A stretch of DNA of 64,000 nucleotides from Blastococcus fimeti. GTDB taxonomy: Bacteria > Actinomycetota > Actinomycetes > Mycobacteriales > Geodermatophilaceae. The stretch lies in the NCBI GenBank assembly GCA_900102115.1, contig FNAW01000003.1, forward strand, positions 248,001 to 312,000. The letters are read 5' to 3'. Below, one piece after another: positions 20,177 through 33,331 of this stretch. The position numbers were made by a program, and so were the translations under genes. Numbering within the stretch: the stretch's first letter is position 1; every line of letters starts with the position of its first letter. The notes beneath the pieces are model-generated. The model saw only the letters and a list, made by a program, of their open reading frames with translations, was not told the origin of the DNA and searched no databases.

Positions 20177-21337
20177 GTGACCGCCACGCTCGAGCCGACG
20201 ACGACGGCGCTCCCGCCGCTGCGGCTCGGAGCGCTCTCGGTCGACCCCGCGGTGGTGCTCGCGCCGATGGCCGGCATCACCAACCCGGCGTTCCGGACGC
20301 TGTGCCGGGAGTTCGGGGCCGGGCTCTACGTCTGCGAGATGATCACCACGCGGGCGCTGGTCGAGCGCAACGACAAGACGCTGCGGATGATCCGTGCGAC
20401 CGCCGACGAGAAGGACGCCTTCTCCGTCCAGTTGTACGGCGTCGACCCGGCGACCGTCGGACGAGCCGTCGAGATGCTGGTCGACGAGGGCGTGGCCGGC
20501 ACCCGCCCGGCGCACATCGACCTCAACTTCGGCTGCCCCGTGCCCAAGGTGACCCGCAAGGGCGGTGGCTCGGCGCTGCCCTGGCACCGCGTGCTGCTGG
20601 CGAACATCGTCCGCGAGGCCGTGCGCGCGGCGAAGGACGTCCCGGTCACCATCAAGACCCGCATCGGCATCGACGCCGACCACGTCACCTACCTCGACGC
20701 CGGCCGGATCGCGCAAGACGAGGGCGCCGCCGCGATCACCCTGCACGGACGCACCGCCGACCAGCTCTACAGCGGCACCGCCGACTGGGCGCCGATCGCG
20801 CGGCTGGTCGAGACCGTCGACATCCCCGTGCTGGGCAACGGCGACGTCTGGGAGGCCGACGACGCCCTGCGGATGGTCGCCGAGACCGGCTGCGCGGGCG
20901 TGGTCATCGGCCGCGGCTGCCTGGGCCGGCCGTGGCTGTTCGGCGACCTCGCCGCCGCCTTCGCCGGCCGGTCCCAGCGAGCCCTGCCCACCATGGCCGA
21001 GGTCGCGGCGGTCATGCACCGGCACGCCACGCTGCTGGCCGAGCACCACGGCGAGCGGTGGGGCTGCAGCGACTTCCGCAAGCACGTCGCCTGGTACCTC
21101 AAGGGCTTCTCGGTGGGCTCGGACGTGCGGCGCGCGCTGGCGATGGTCAGCGGCCTCGACGAACTCGCCGAGCTGCTGGCGCGGATCCCCGACCAGCCCT
21201 ATCCCACCGCCGTCCTCGGGGCTCCCCGGGGGCGGACCACGCCGCCACGCCCGGTCGCCCTGCCCGAGGGCTGGCTGGCCGATCGGGACGACCCGAGGCC
21301 GCCGGCCGGCGCCGAACTGGAAGTGAGCGGCGGATGA
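20177..21337 (+). CDS. dusB: tRNA-dihydrouridine synthase (DusB family)
   Basis: A 386-residue FMN protein. LAPMAGITNPAFR opens the TIM barrel, the catalytic Cys lies in DLNFGCPVPKVTRKGGGSAL, and LHGRTADQLYSGTADW and GVVIGRGCLGRPWLF follow. It reduces uridine in the tRNA D-loop. GTG 20177 is seven bases after TACTCT (20164-20169), a leaderless layout. The stop overlaps the next start (ATGA). Confidence 0.94.
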   Translation: MTATLEPTTTALPPLRLGALSVDPAVVLAPMAGITNPAFRTLCREFGAGLYVCEMITTRALVERNDKTLRMIRATADEKDAFSVQLYGVDPATVGRAVEMLVDEGVAGTRPAHIDLNFGCPVPKVTRKGGGSALPWHRVLLANIVREAVRAAKDVPVTIKTRIGIDADHVTYLDAGRIAQDEGAAAITLHGRTADQLYSGTADWAPIARLVETVDIPVLGNGDVWEADDALRMVAETGCAGVVIGRGCLGRPWLFGDLAAAFAGRSQRALPTMAEVAAVMHRHATLLAEHHGERWGCSDFRKHVAWYLKGFSVGSDVRRALAMVSGLDELAELLARIPDQPYPTAVLGAPRGRTTPPRPVALPEGWLADRDDPRPPAGAELEVSGG

Positions 21338-21768
21338 GCACCACTCAAGGCCCGTTCCTGTACGACGAGGGTCCGGCGCCGCTGCACACCGGCGCCCCGC
21401 AGCGGTCGGGCAAGATCCTCGTCCTCATCCTCGGCGGCACCGTGCTCGCCGCCGTCCTCGTCGTCCTCCTCGGGCTCGTCCTGCGCGGGTCGGGCAGCGA
21501 CCAGGCGACCGAGGTCAGCGGCGTCTTCCTGACCGCGCTCGCCGCGGACGACACCGAGGTGGCCCACGCGCTGCTCTGCGAGGAGGAGCGCGCGCGGCTC
21601 GAGCCGGCCGAGGTGGCCGGTGCCTACCTGGGCGAGGGCACCCCCGAGCTCGGCGAGGTGGGCCGGGACGGCGACGCGCGCCTGGTGCCGGTGCGCTGGT
21701 CGGACGGGACGACGTCCGAGCTGACCGTCATCGGCGAGGACGGCCTGCGCATCTGCGGCATCGACTGA
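21334..21768 (+). CDS. Hypothetical single-pass membrane protein
   Basis: A 144-residue protein: a short cytosolic N-terminus, one helix at about residues 27-50 (ILVLILGGTVLAAVLVVLLGLVL), then an extracytoplasmic domain of about 90 residues with a cystatin/NTF2-like look (FLTALAADDTEVAHALLCEEERARL) and two Cys. Coupled to dusB by a four-base overlap. Function unknown. Confidence 0.7.
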   Translation: MSTTQGPFLYDEGPAPLHTGAPQRSGKILVLILGGTVLAAVLVVLLGLVLRGSGSDQATEVSGVFLTALAADDTEVAHALLCEEERARLEPAEVAGAYLGEGTPELGEVGRDGDARLVPVRWSDGTTSELTVIGEDGLRICGID

Positions 21769-21843
21769 TCCGGCCGCGGGCGCCCCGGTACGGCACGATC
21801 GCCTCCAGGCGGTAGCCGGCGGACGAGCGCGGAGGTGCGGACG

Positions 21844-24546
21844 ATGTCCAGCGGGGACACGTGGGTCTACGACTTCAGCCAGGGCAACAAGGACCAGAAG
21901 GACCTGCTCGGCGGCAAGGGCGCGAACCTCGCCGAGATGACCAACCTGGGGCTGCCCGTCCCGCCGGGGTTCACGATCACCACCGACGCGTGCCGGTACT
22001 ACCTCGAGCACGGCCGCACCCCCGACGAGCTCGACGCGCAGGTCGGCGACCACCTGGCCGCGCTCGAGCAGGCCATGGGCAAGACGCTGGGCGACCCGGC
22101 CGACCCGCTGCTGGTCTCCGTCCGCTCCGGGGCGGCGGCGTCGATGCCCGGGATGATGGAGACCGTCCTCAACGTCGGGCTCAACGACGACTCGGTGCAG
22201 GGGCTGGCCGAGCAGGCCGGCAGCGAGCGGTTCGCCTGGGACTCCTACCGCCGGCTGATCCAGATGTTCGGCAAGACCGTGCTGGGCATCGACGGCGAGC
22301 TGTTCGACGAGGCGCTGGACGAGGTCAAGCGCGAGCAGGGCACGGAGTCCGACCTCGACCTGGACGCCGAGCACCTGCGCGACGTCGTCGCCCGGTTCAA
22401 GGCGATCGTGCGCGACCACACCGGCCGCGACTTCCCGCAGGAACCCCGCGAGCAGATGGACCTGGCGATCAACGCCGTCTTCGACTCGTGGAACTCCGAC
22501 CGCGCGGTGATCTACCGCCGGCGCGAGCGCATCCCCAGCGACGCCGGCACCGCGGTGAACGTCTGCGCGATGGTCTTCGGCAACCTCGGCATGGACTCCG
22601 GCACCGGCGTCGCGTTCACCCGCGACCCGGGCAGCGGTGCGCAGGGCGTGTACGGCGACTACCTGCAGAACGCGCAGGGCGAGGACGTCGTCGCCGGCAT
22701 CCGCAACACCGTCCCGCTGGCCGACCTGCGGGGCATCGACGAGGGCGCCTACGACGAGCTCATGGGGATCATGAGCCGGCTCGAGTCGCACTACCGCGAC
22801 CTGTGCGACATCGAGTTCACCGTCGAGCGGAACAAGCTCTGGATGCTCCAGACGCGGGTCGGCAAGCGCACCGCGGGCGCGGCGTTCGTCATCGCCACCC
22901 AGCTGGTCGACGAGGGCCTCATCGACATGGACGAGGCGGTCCGGCGGGTGACGGGTGACCAGCTGGCCCAGCTGATGTTCCCGCGGTTCGTCGCCGGCGG
23001 GAACGCCCGGCAGCTCACCCAGGGCATGAACGCCTCGCCGGGAGCCGCCGTCGGCAAGGCGGTGTTCTCCTCCGAGACCGCGGTCGCCTGGGAGCAGCGC
23101 GGCGAGCAGGTGATCCTGGTCCGGCGGGAGACCAACCCCGACGACCTCTCCGGGATGATCGCCGCGCAGGGCGTGCTGACCAGCCGGGGCGGCAAGACCT
23201 CGCACGCGGCCGTCGTCGCCCGCGGGATGGGCAAGACGTGCGTCTGCGGTGCCGAGGAGCTGCAGGTGGACACCAAGGCGCGGCGCTTCACCGCCCCCGA
23301 CGGCAGCGTCGTCGAGGAGGGCGACGTCATCTCCATCGACGGGTCGACCGGCCGGGTGTGGCTGGGGGAGGTGCCGGTGGAGCCGTCGTCCGTCGTCCGC
23401 TACTTCGAGGGCGAGATCGACCCGGGGTCCGACGACGCCGACGAGCTGGTGCGCAGCGTGCACCGCATCCTGGGCCACGCCGACGAGGTGCGCCGGCTCG
23501 ACGTCCGCACCAACGCCGACACCCCCGAGGACTCCGCGCGCGCCCGTCGCTTCGGCGCCCGCGGCATCGGGCTGTGCCGCACCGAGCACATGTTCCTCGG
23601 TGACCGGCGCCGGCACGTCGAGAAGCTGATCCTCGCGGAGAGCGACGACGACCGGCAGACGGCGCTGGATGCACTGGAACCGTTGCAGAAGCAGGACTTC
23701 CTGGAGATCTTCGAGGCGATGGACGGGCTGCCGGTCACCGTGCGGCTGCTCGACCCGCCGCTGCACGAGTTCCTGCCCGACCTCACCGAGCTCTCGGTGC
23801 GCGTGGCCGTGGCCGAGGCGGAGGGCCACCACGACGAGGGGCAGCTGCGGCTGCTGGCCGCGGTGCGGCGGATGCACGAGGAGAACCCCATGCTCGGACT
23901 GCGGGGCGTCCGGCTGGGCCTGGTCGTGCCGGGGCTCTTCGCGATGCAGGTGCGGGCGATCGCCGAGGCGGCCTGCCAGCGCAAGAAGGCCGGCGGGGAC
24001 CCGCGACCGGAGATCATGATCCCGCTGGTGGGCGCCGTGCAGGAGCTGGAGGCGATCCGCGAGGAGTCCGTGCGGGTGCTCACCGAGGTCTTCGAACGGG
24101 AGGACTGCGAGGTCGACGGCCTGCTCGGCACGATGATCGAGGTGCCGCGCGCCGCGCTGACCGCCGGGGAGATCGCCGGGTCGGCGGAGTTCTTCTCGTT
24201 CGGCACGAACGACCTCACCCAGATGACCTGGGGCTTCTCGCGGGACGACGTCGAGGCGGCGTTCTTCCACGCCTACCTGGACAAGGGGATCTTCGGTGTC
24301 TCGCCGTTCGAGTCGATCGACCGCGACGGCGTCGGCCGGCTGGTCGAGATTGCCGTCGAGGCCGGGCGGGCGGCCCGCCCGGACCTCAAGCTCGGCATCT
24401 GCGGCGAGCACGGCGGCGACCCCGAGTCGGTGCACTTCTTCCACGACGTCGGCCTGGACTACGTGTCCTGCTCGCCGTTCCGGGTGCCGGTGGCCCGGCT
24501 GGAAGCCGGCCGGGCGGCGCTCGGTGCCGCCCGGGCCGGCTCCTGA
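21844..24546 (+). CDS. ppdK: Pyruvate, phosphate dikinase
   Basis: A 900-residue protein. The N-terminal ATP-grasp domain starts LLGGKGANLAEMTNLGLPVPPGFTI; the central phosphohistidine loop is GGKTSHAAVVARGMGK; the C-terminal PEP/pyruvate barrel ends with GICGEHGGDPESV containing the catalytic Cys. It interconverts pyruvate, ATP and Pi with PEP, AMP and PPi. I start at ATG 21844 because GGAGG lies about seven bases ahead; the GTG at 21835 would overlap that site. With CstA-type pyruvate uptake in the same window, it could feed gluconeogenesis. Confidence 0.95.
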   Translation: MSSGDTWVYDFSQGNKDQKDLLGGKGANLAEMTNLGLPVPPGFTITTDACRYYLEHGRTPDELDAQVGDHLAALEQAMGKTLGDPADPLLVSVRSGAAASMPGMMETVLNVGLNDDSVQGLAEQAGSERFAWDSYRRLIQMFGKTVLGIDGELFDEALDEVKREQGTESDLDLDAEHLRDVVARFKAIVRDHTGRDFPQEPREQMDLAINAVFDSWNSDRAVIYRRRERIPSDAGTAVNVCAMVFGNLGMDSGTGVAFTRDPGSGAQGVYGDYLQNAQGEDVVAGIRNTVPLADLRGIDEGAYDELMGIMSRLESHYRDLCDIEFTVERNKLWMLQTRVGKRTAGAAFVIATQLVDEGLIDMDEAVRRVTGDQLAQLMFPRFVAGGNARQLTQGMNASPGAAVGKAVFSSETAVAWEQRGEQVILVRRETNPDDLSGMIAAQGVLTSRGGKTSHAAVVARGMGKTCVCGAEELQVDTKARRFTAPDGSVVEEGDVISIDGSTGRVWLGEVPVEPSSVVRYFEGEIDPGSDDADELVRSVHRILGHADEVRRLDVRTNADTPEDSARARRFGARGIGLCRTEHMFLGDRRRHVEKLILAESDDDRQTALDALEPLQKQDFLEIFEAMDGLPVTVRLLDPPLHEFLPDLTELSVRVAVAEAEGHHDEGQLRLLAAVRRMHEENPMLGLRGVRLGLVVPGLFAMQVRAIAEAACQRKKAGGDPRPEIMIPLVGAVQELEAIREESVRVLTEVFEREDCEVDGLLGTMIEVPRAALTAGEIAGSAEFFSFGTNDLTQMTWGFSRDDVEAAFFHAYLDKGIFGVSPFESIDRDGVGRLVEIAVEAGRAARPDLKLGICGEHGGDPESVHFFHDVGLDYVSCSPFRVPVARLEAGRAALGAARAGS
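24505..24540. terminator. Long hairpin at the 3' end of the dikinase gene
   Basis: Bases 24505-24518 pair with 24526-24540 (arms built on CCGGGCGGC and GCCGCCCGG, one bulged base). The structure lies inside the last codons of the dikinase gene, just before its stop and a convergent gene seven bases further on. It may slow or end transcription; the coding constraint makes this uncertain. Confidence 0.35.
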
Positions 24547-24553
24547 CCGGGGA

Positions 24554-25420
24554 TCAGCTGCAGACGAGTCCCGCGCGCAGTGCGGTCAGGTTCGCCGCCA
24601 TGAGCCCGGGATAGGTCTCCCCGTCCGCCACCCGCTCGATCGGGTGCAGCACGTCGGTGCGCAGGTCGAGCTCGGCGGCGAGCGTCCCCGCCACTCCCGG
24701 CCCCGCCGCGGCCTCGAAGAAGACCGTCCGTGCGCCGCTGTCCCGCACCTCGTCGGCCACCCGACGCAGCCGGGCGGGCGAGACCTCGACGTGCGGGTCG
24801 AGGCCGGCCACCCCCAGCTGCCGCAGGCCGTAGCGGTCGGCGAGGTAGCCGAACGCCTCGTGGGAGGCGAGCAGCGTCGCGCCCCGGCACGGGGCGAGCT
24901 CCGCCGCGTAGCGCCCGTCGAGATCCTCCAGCGACGCCCGCAGGCGCTCGGCCTCGGCCGCGTACTCGCCGGCGTGGTCGGGGTCGACCGCCGCCAGCTC
25001 GTCGGCCACCTCGGTGGCGAGCCCGGCCATCCGGGTGGGGTCGAGCCAGAAGTGCGGGTCGGCGCCCCGGTCGGCCAGCGGTGCGGCGTCCACGACGTGC
25101 TCGGGCTCCTGCTGGGCGAGGACGTCGTCGACCGCCGGCTGGAGCCCGCCGGACAGGTGGACGACCACGTCCGCCTGCTGCAGCGTCAGGACGTCGTGCG
25201 GGCCGGGCTCCAGCCCGTGGCTGTCCCCACCGGCCGGGACGAGGGCGGTGACCTCCACGTGGTTCCCGCCCACCTCCGCAGCGACGTACTCCAGCGGGTA
25301 GGACGTGGCCACCACGCCCACCCGGCCGTCGTCGGCGTCGTCCTGCCCACCGCCGCACGCCGCGAGCCCGCAGGCCAGGCAGCCCGCCACCGCGAGGACG
25401 ACGGGTGTCCGGCTCCGCAT
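24554..25420 (-). CDS. Zinc ABC transporter substrate-binding lipoprotein (AztC/ZnuA-like)
   Basis: A 288-residue lipoprotein with a signal peptide and a Cys near residue 22 (GCLACGLAACGG). Cluster 9 solute-binding features are VVATSYPLEYVAAEVGGNHVEV, GGDSHGLEPGP, DPHFWLDPTRMA, and ASHEAFGYLADRYGL. These supply the usual three zinc-binding histidines. It lacks the long His-rich loop of ZnuA, which is typical of AztC-type proteins that receive zinc from AztD. Its ATG shares TGATG with the upstream AztD-like stop. No ATPase or permease gene is present nearby. Confidence 0.88.
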   Translation of the reverse strand: MRSRTPVVLAVAGCLACGLAACGGGQDDADDGRVGVVATSYPLEYVAAEVGGNHVEVTALVPAGGDSHGLEPGPHDVLTLQQADVVVHLSGGLQPAVDDVLAQQEPEHVVDAAPLADRGADPHFWLDPTRMAGLATEVADELAAVDPDHAGEYAAEAERLRASLEDLDGRYAAELAPCRGATLLASHEAFGYLADRYGLRQLGVAGLDPHVEVSPARLRRVADEVRDSGARTVFFEAAAGPGVAGTLAAELDLRTDVLHPIERVADGETYPGLMAANLTALRAGLVCS

Positions 25421-26706
25421 CACTCGTCGTGCTCGCCCTCGTGCTCGTGCTCGGCGTGCTCCTCGACGTCCCCAGTGACGCCGGCGAGCTCGTTGGGCGT
25501 CACCTCCAGCTGCGCGCTCTTCCACACCGTGCCGCCCTCGATGTCGACGGCGTGGATCGTCCGGGTCGCGGGCTCGGTCACGTAGGCGATGCCGTCCACG
25601 ACGACGACCTGCGGGTGCGGGTCCTGCCAGTCGTCGGACTCCTCCCACGGCGCGGTCACGGGGATCGATCGCGTGATGGTGCCGGTGACGACGTCGATGA
25701 CCTGCAGGGCGCCGTCGTAGGTCAGGACCAGGCCCTCTCCGGCCGGACCGCGGTCGAACGACTGGTACCAGTACGGCGCGGGCAGGTCGACCAGGCGCAG
25801 GGAGGCGGTCGTGGTGTCGATGAGGGCGACGGTGCTCGACCGGTCCTCGGCGCTGCGCTCGTAGTCGCCGAGCACGACGGGGGAGTCCTCGGTGCCGAAC
25901 TGGTTGCCGATGCGGCCGTAGGCGTCCGGGCTGGCGATCTTGGTCAGCTCGCCGCCGGCGTAGAGCACGGCGCCGTCCTCGCAGCCGATCACGACGGCCT
26001 CGCCGGCGGCCACCGTCTCACCGTGCACGGAGGGGCAGTCGTCGCGGGCCGCGATCTCCTCTCCGTCGGCGTCCAGGATGCGGACGCCGCTGCGCTCGTC
26101 CTCCGTGCCGTCGGACACCAGCATCCTGCCGTCCTCGAGCTCCACGGCGACGCCGTGGTGCGCCTCCGGCGTGGAGAATTCGGTCAGCTCGACGTCCGGG
26201 TCGGCGATGTGGGCGCTGTCGAACAGGGTGACGTCGCCCGTGCCGTCGTCGAACAGGACGGTGCGGCCCGCGTGCGCCACCACGTGCCCCGGCTTCTCGG
26301 CGGGGAACAGGACGTCGGTCAGCTCCGGCTCGGCGGTGTAGTAGTGGTTGTGGTCGCCATGCGGCTCTCCCCAGGCGCCGCCGTCGAGCAGCTGGAACCC
26401 GCCCTGGGTCGACACCAGGAAGTGCCGGCCGTCGCCGGCGGGGTTGAGCCGGTTGAAGCCCTCCATCGGCTCGTCGGCGAGCACCTCGAGCGTCGTGGCG
26501 TCGAGGATCTGCACCCCGCCGTCGTAGGTGAGCGCCAGGCGGGGCGCGGCGGCCCCGACCTCGGTCGGCTCGGCCGAGGCGGGCGCGCTGGAGCTGGCGG
26601 GCGCGGCGGCGTCGTCGTCGGCCGAGCCGCAGGCGGTCGCGAGCACGAGCGGCAGCGCCGCGACGACCGCGACGGAGCGGAGGGACAGGGGATGGGGGGT
26701 GCGCAC
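25420..26706 (-). CDS. aztD: AztD-like zinc metallochaperone, secreted lipoprotein
   Basis: A 428-residue protein. After a lipoprotein signal (VVAALPLVLATACG) and an Ala/Ser linker comes a beta-propeller with repeating blades (RLALTYDGGVQILD, VRILDADGEEIAA, GLVLTYDGALQVIDV). A His-rich loop HGDHNHYY at about residue 110 and the His/Glu-rich C-terminus HAEHEHEGEH match zinc delivery to AztC. GTG 26706 is chosen because AGGAG lies eight bases ahead and the signal peptide starts there. A candidate Zur site lies 54 bases upstream. Confidence 0.82.
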   Translation of the reverse strand: MRTPHPLSLRSVAVVAALPLVLATACGSADDDAAAPASSSAPASAEPTEVGAAAPRLALTYDGGVQILDATTLEVLADEPMEGFNRLNPAGDGRHFLVSTQGGFQLLDGGAWGEPHGDHNHYYTAEPELTDVLFPAEKPGHVVAHAGRTVLFDDGTGDVTLFDSAHIADPDVELTEFSTPEAHHGVAVELEDGRMLVSDGTEDERSGVRILDADGEEIAARDDCPSVHGETVAAGEAVVIGCEDGAVLYAGGELTKIASPDAYGRIGNQFGTEDSPVVLGDYERSAEDRSSTVALIDTTTASLRLVDLPAPYWYQSFDRGPAGEGLVLTYDGALQVIDVVTGTITRSIPVTAPWEESDDWQDPHPQVVVVDGIAYVTEPATRTIHAVDIEGGTVWKSAQLEVTPNELAGVTGDVEEHAEHEHEGEHDE

Positions 26707-26759
26707 GGGGGCTCCTGGGGGTCGTGAACAGGCTTGTCGGGAGCACACCCTAGCGCTAA

Positions 26760-26775
26760 CAGTAATCATTCTCAG
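26760..26775 (-). promoter_or_regulatory. Candidate Zur operator upstream of the zinc-uptake pair
   Basis: The minus strand reads TGAGAATGATTACTG from 26774 to 26760. It resembles the TGAxAAT-n-ATTxTCA arrangement of Fur/Zur family sites; the left half matches fully and the right half only in ATT. It is an AT-rich island in GC-rich DNA, 54 bases ahead of the AztD-like start. Zinc-bound Zur would repress the pair. Confidence 0.55.
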
Positions 26776-26792
26776 TAAGGGGGTGGACGCAC

Positions 26793-26828
26793 GGACGCCC
26801 CGGTCCCGCGAGGCGGGCCGGGGCGTCC
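26793..26828. terminator. Two-tier perfect hairpin after katG
   Basis: GGACGCCCCGG (26793-26803) pairs with CCGGGGCGTCC (26818-26828). Inside, CCCGC (26805-26809) pairs with GCGGG (26813-26817) around GAG; only one T is unpaired. It lies just past the katG stop (26842) on the minus strand and would insulate the downstream zinc genes. Confidence 0.75.
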
Positions 26829-26841
26829 GGTGGCGAGGGGA

Positions 26842-32224
<5,383 letters not shown>

Positions 32225-32228
<4 letters not shown>

Positions 32229-32779
32229 GCCTCCTCGACGCCGTGCGGCGGCGCTTCGCCCGCGCGCCCGAGGCGGTGCGGGCGGCCCTGGCCGGGGACG
32301 AGCAGGCGCTGGCGTGGGGTGCGCTGACCCGCGACGAGGGCTGGCTGGTCGCCACCGACCGCGGCCTGCGCCGGATCGGTGCCGACGGCGTCGCCGGCGA
32401 ACCGCTGCCGTGGCACGAGATCGGCTCGGCGCGGTGGACGGCGGCCGGCGAGACGGGCGGGGCGTTCCTCGTCACCCCGCTGACCGAGGTGGAGCCGGGC
32501 GTGCAGGCCCGCGGACCGGCGCAGCGGCACGCGCTCGTCGACGCGGGGGAGCTGCCCGCGGTCGTGCGCCGGCGGGTCGACCAGACGGTCGTGGCCAGCC
32601 AGCGGTCACCGCTGCCCGGCCGGGGCGGGGTGCTGCTCGTGGCCCGCCGGATCCCGGGTCAGCCCGGGCGGGAGTGGACCGTCGTGTTCGACGACGACGC
32701 CGACCGGGCAGACCCGGTGGCGCGCGAGTCGGCCCGGCAGAAGCTGGCCGACGTCGTCGCCGCGGACGTCCCGGACTGA
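32225..32779 (+). CDS. Hypothetical cytosolic protein coupled to dnaG
   Basis: A 184-residue protein without membrane segments. Features include LVATDRGLRRIG and LPWHEIGSARW, a pattern resembling PH-like or DUF-type actinobacterial proteins found after dnaG. GTG 32225 overlaps the dnaG stop. No catalytic motif is visible. The stop lies two bases from the convergent YtxH-like gene. Confidence 0.7.
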
Positions 32780-32780
32780 C

Positions 32781-32990
32781 TCAGCGGGGCGTGTCGCCGC
32801 CCATGCGGGTGCGCACCGAGGACAGCGCGTCGTCGGCCCGCGCCTGCGCCATGCCGGCGAGGCTCTGCAGGCGCGGGTCGTCCTTCGCGCGGTCCCAGCC
32901 GCGCCGGATCTGCTCGTAGCGCTCACGCCCGGCGCGCGAGCCGAGCACGTAGCCGGCACCGAATCCGGCCAGGAACGACAGCTTCGCCAC
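32781..32990 (-). CDS. YtxH-like small protein
   Basis: A 69-residue protein from GTG 32990. A short N-terminal hydrophobic and glycine-rich segment KLSFLAGFGAGYVLGSRAGRERYEQI resembles the YtxH family; the rest is amphipathic. The start is set by the ribosome binding site GGAGG about eight bases ahead, so the longer frame up to 33059 is rejected. Function unknown; homologues are often stress-linked membrane-proximal proteins. Confidence 0.75.
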   Translation of the reverse strand: MAKLSFLAGFGAGYVLGSRAGRERYEQIRRGWDRAKDDPRLQSLAGMAQARADDALSSVRTRMGGDTPR

Positions 32991-33132
32991 AAGGACCTCC
33001 AGGGCAACGGGAGCGGAACAGTCGATGACGCTACCTGTGAGCATCGTCGCGCCGAACACGGCCGAGGGGGCTGAGAACGCACCCGACCGTTGCGGTACTC
33101 TCGTCGGGTCAGCGGGTGTTCGCGCCCGCTCG

Positions 33133-33205
33133 TCCCTCGTAGCTCAATTGGCAGAGCATGCGACTGTTAATCGCAGGGTTACTGGTTCAAGTCCAGTCGA
33201 GGGAG
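33133..33205 (+). tRNA. tRNA-Asn (anticodon GTT)
   Basis: A full cloverleaf of 73 bases. Acceptor TCCCTCG (33133-33139) pairs with CGAGGGA (33198-33204); the D-stem is GCTC/GAGC; the anticodon stem TGCGA/TCGCA encloses CTGTTAA with GTT at 33166-33168; the T-arm is ACTGG/CCAGT with TTCAAGT in the loop. The discriminator base is G. CCA is not encoded. A TACTCT hexamer lies about 30 bases upstream. Confidence 0.97.
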
Positions 33206-33211
33206 CTCACG

Positions 33212-33245
33212 AGGCCCCGACCAGCTGAGCGCCGGTCCGGGGCCT
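33212..33245. terminator. Hairpin after tRNA-Asn
   Basis: AGGCCCCG (33212-33219) pairs with CGGGGCCT (33238-33245), extended by ACC/GGT with one bulge. It begins seven bases after the tRNA and is a likely processing or termination signal. Confidence 0.6.
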
Positions 33246-33331
33246 TCTGCGTACTGCTGGCACCGCGCGGACCATGGCGTTCCTCCTGGTCAGCGCCGAG
33301 AAGTGTCGTACCCGCTCTCTAGCGTGAGGGC

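Noticed and set aside
21199..24444. 1081-codon minus-strand open frame over the dikinase gene
   Set aside because: Antisense of the complete dikinase gene; composition is dominated by Arg, Asp, Leu, Val and Gly with no motif.
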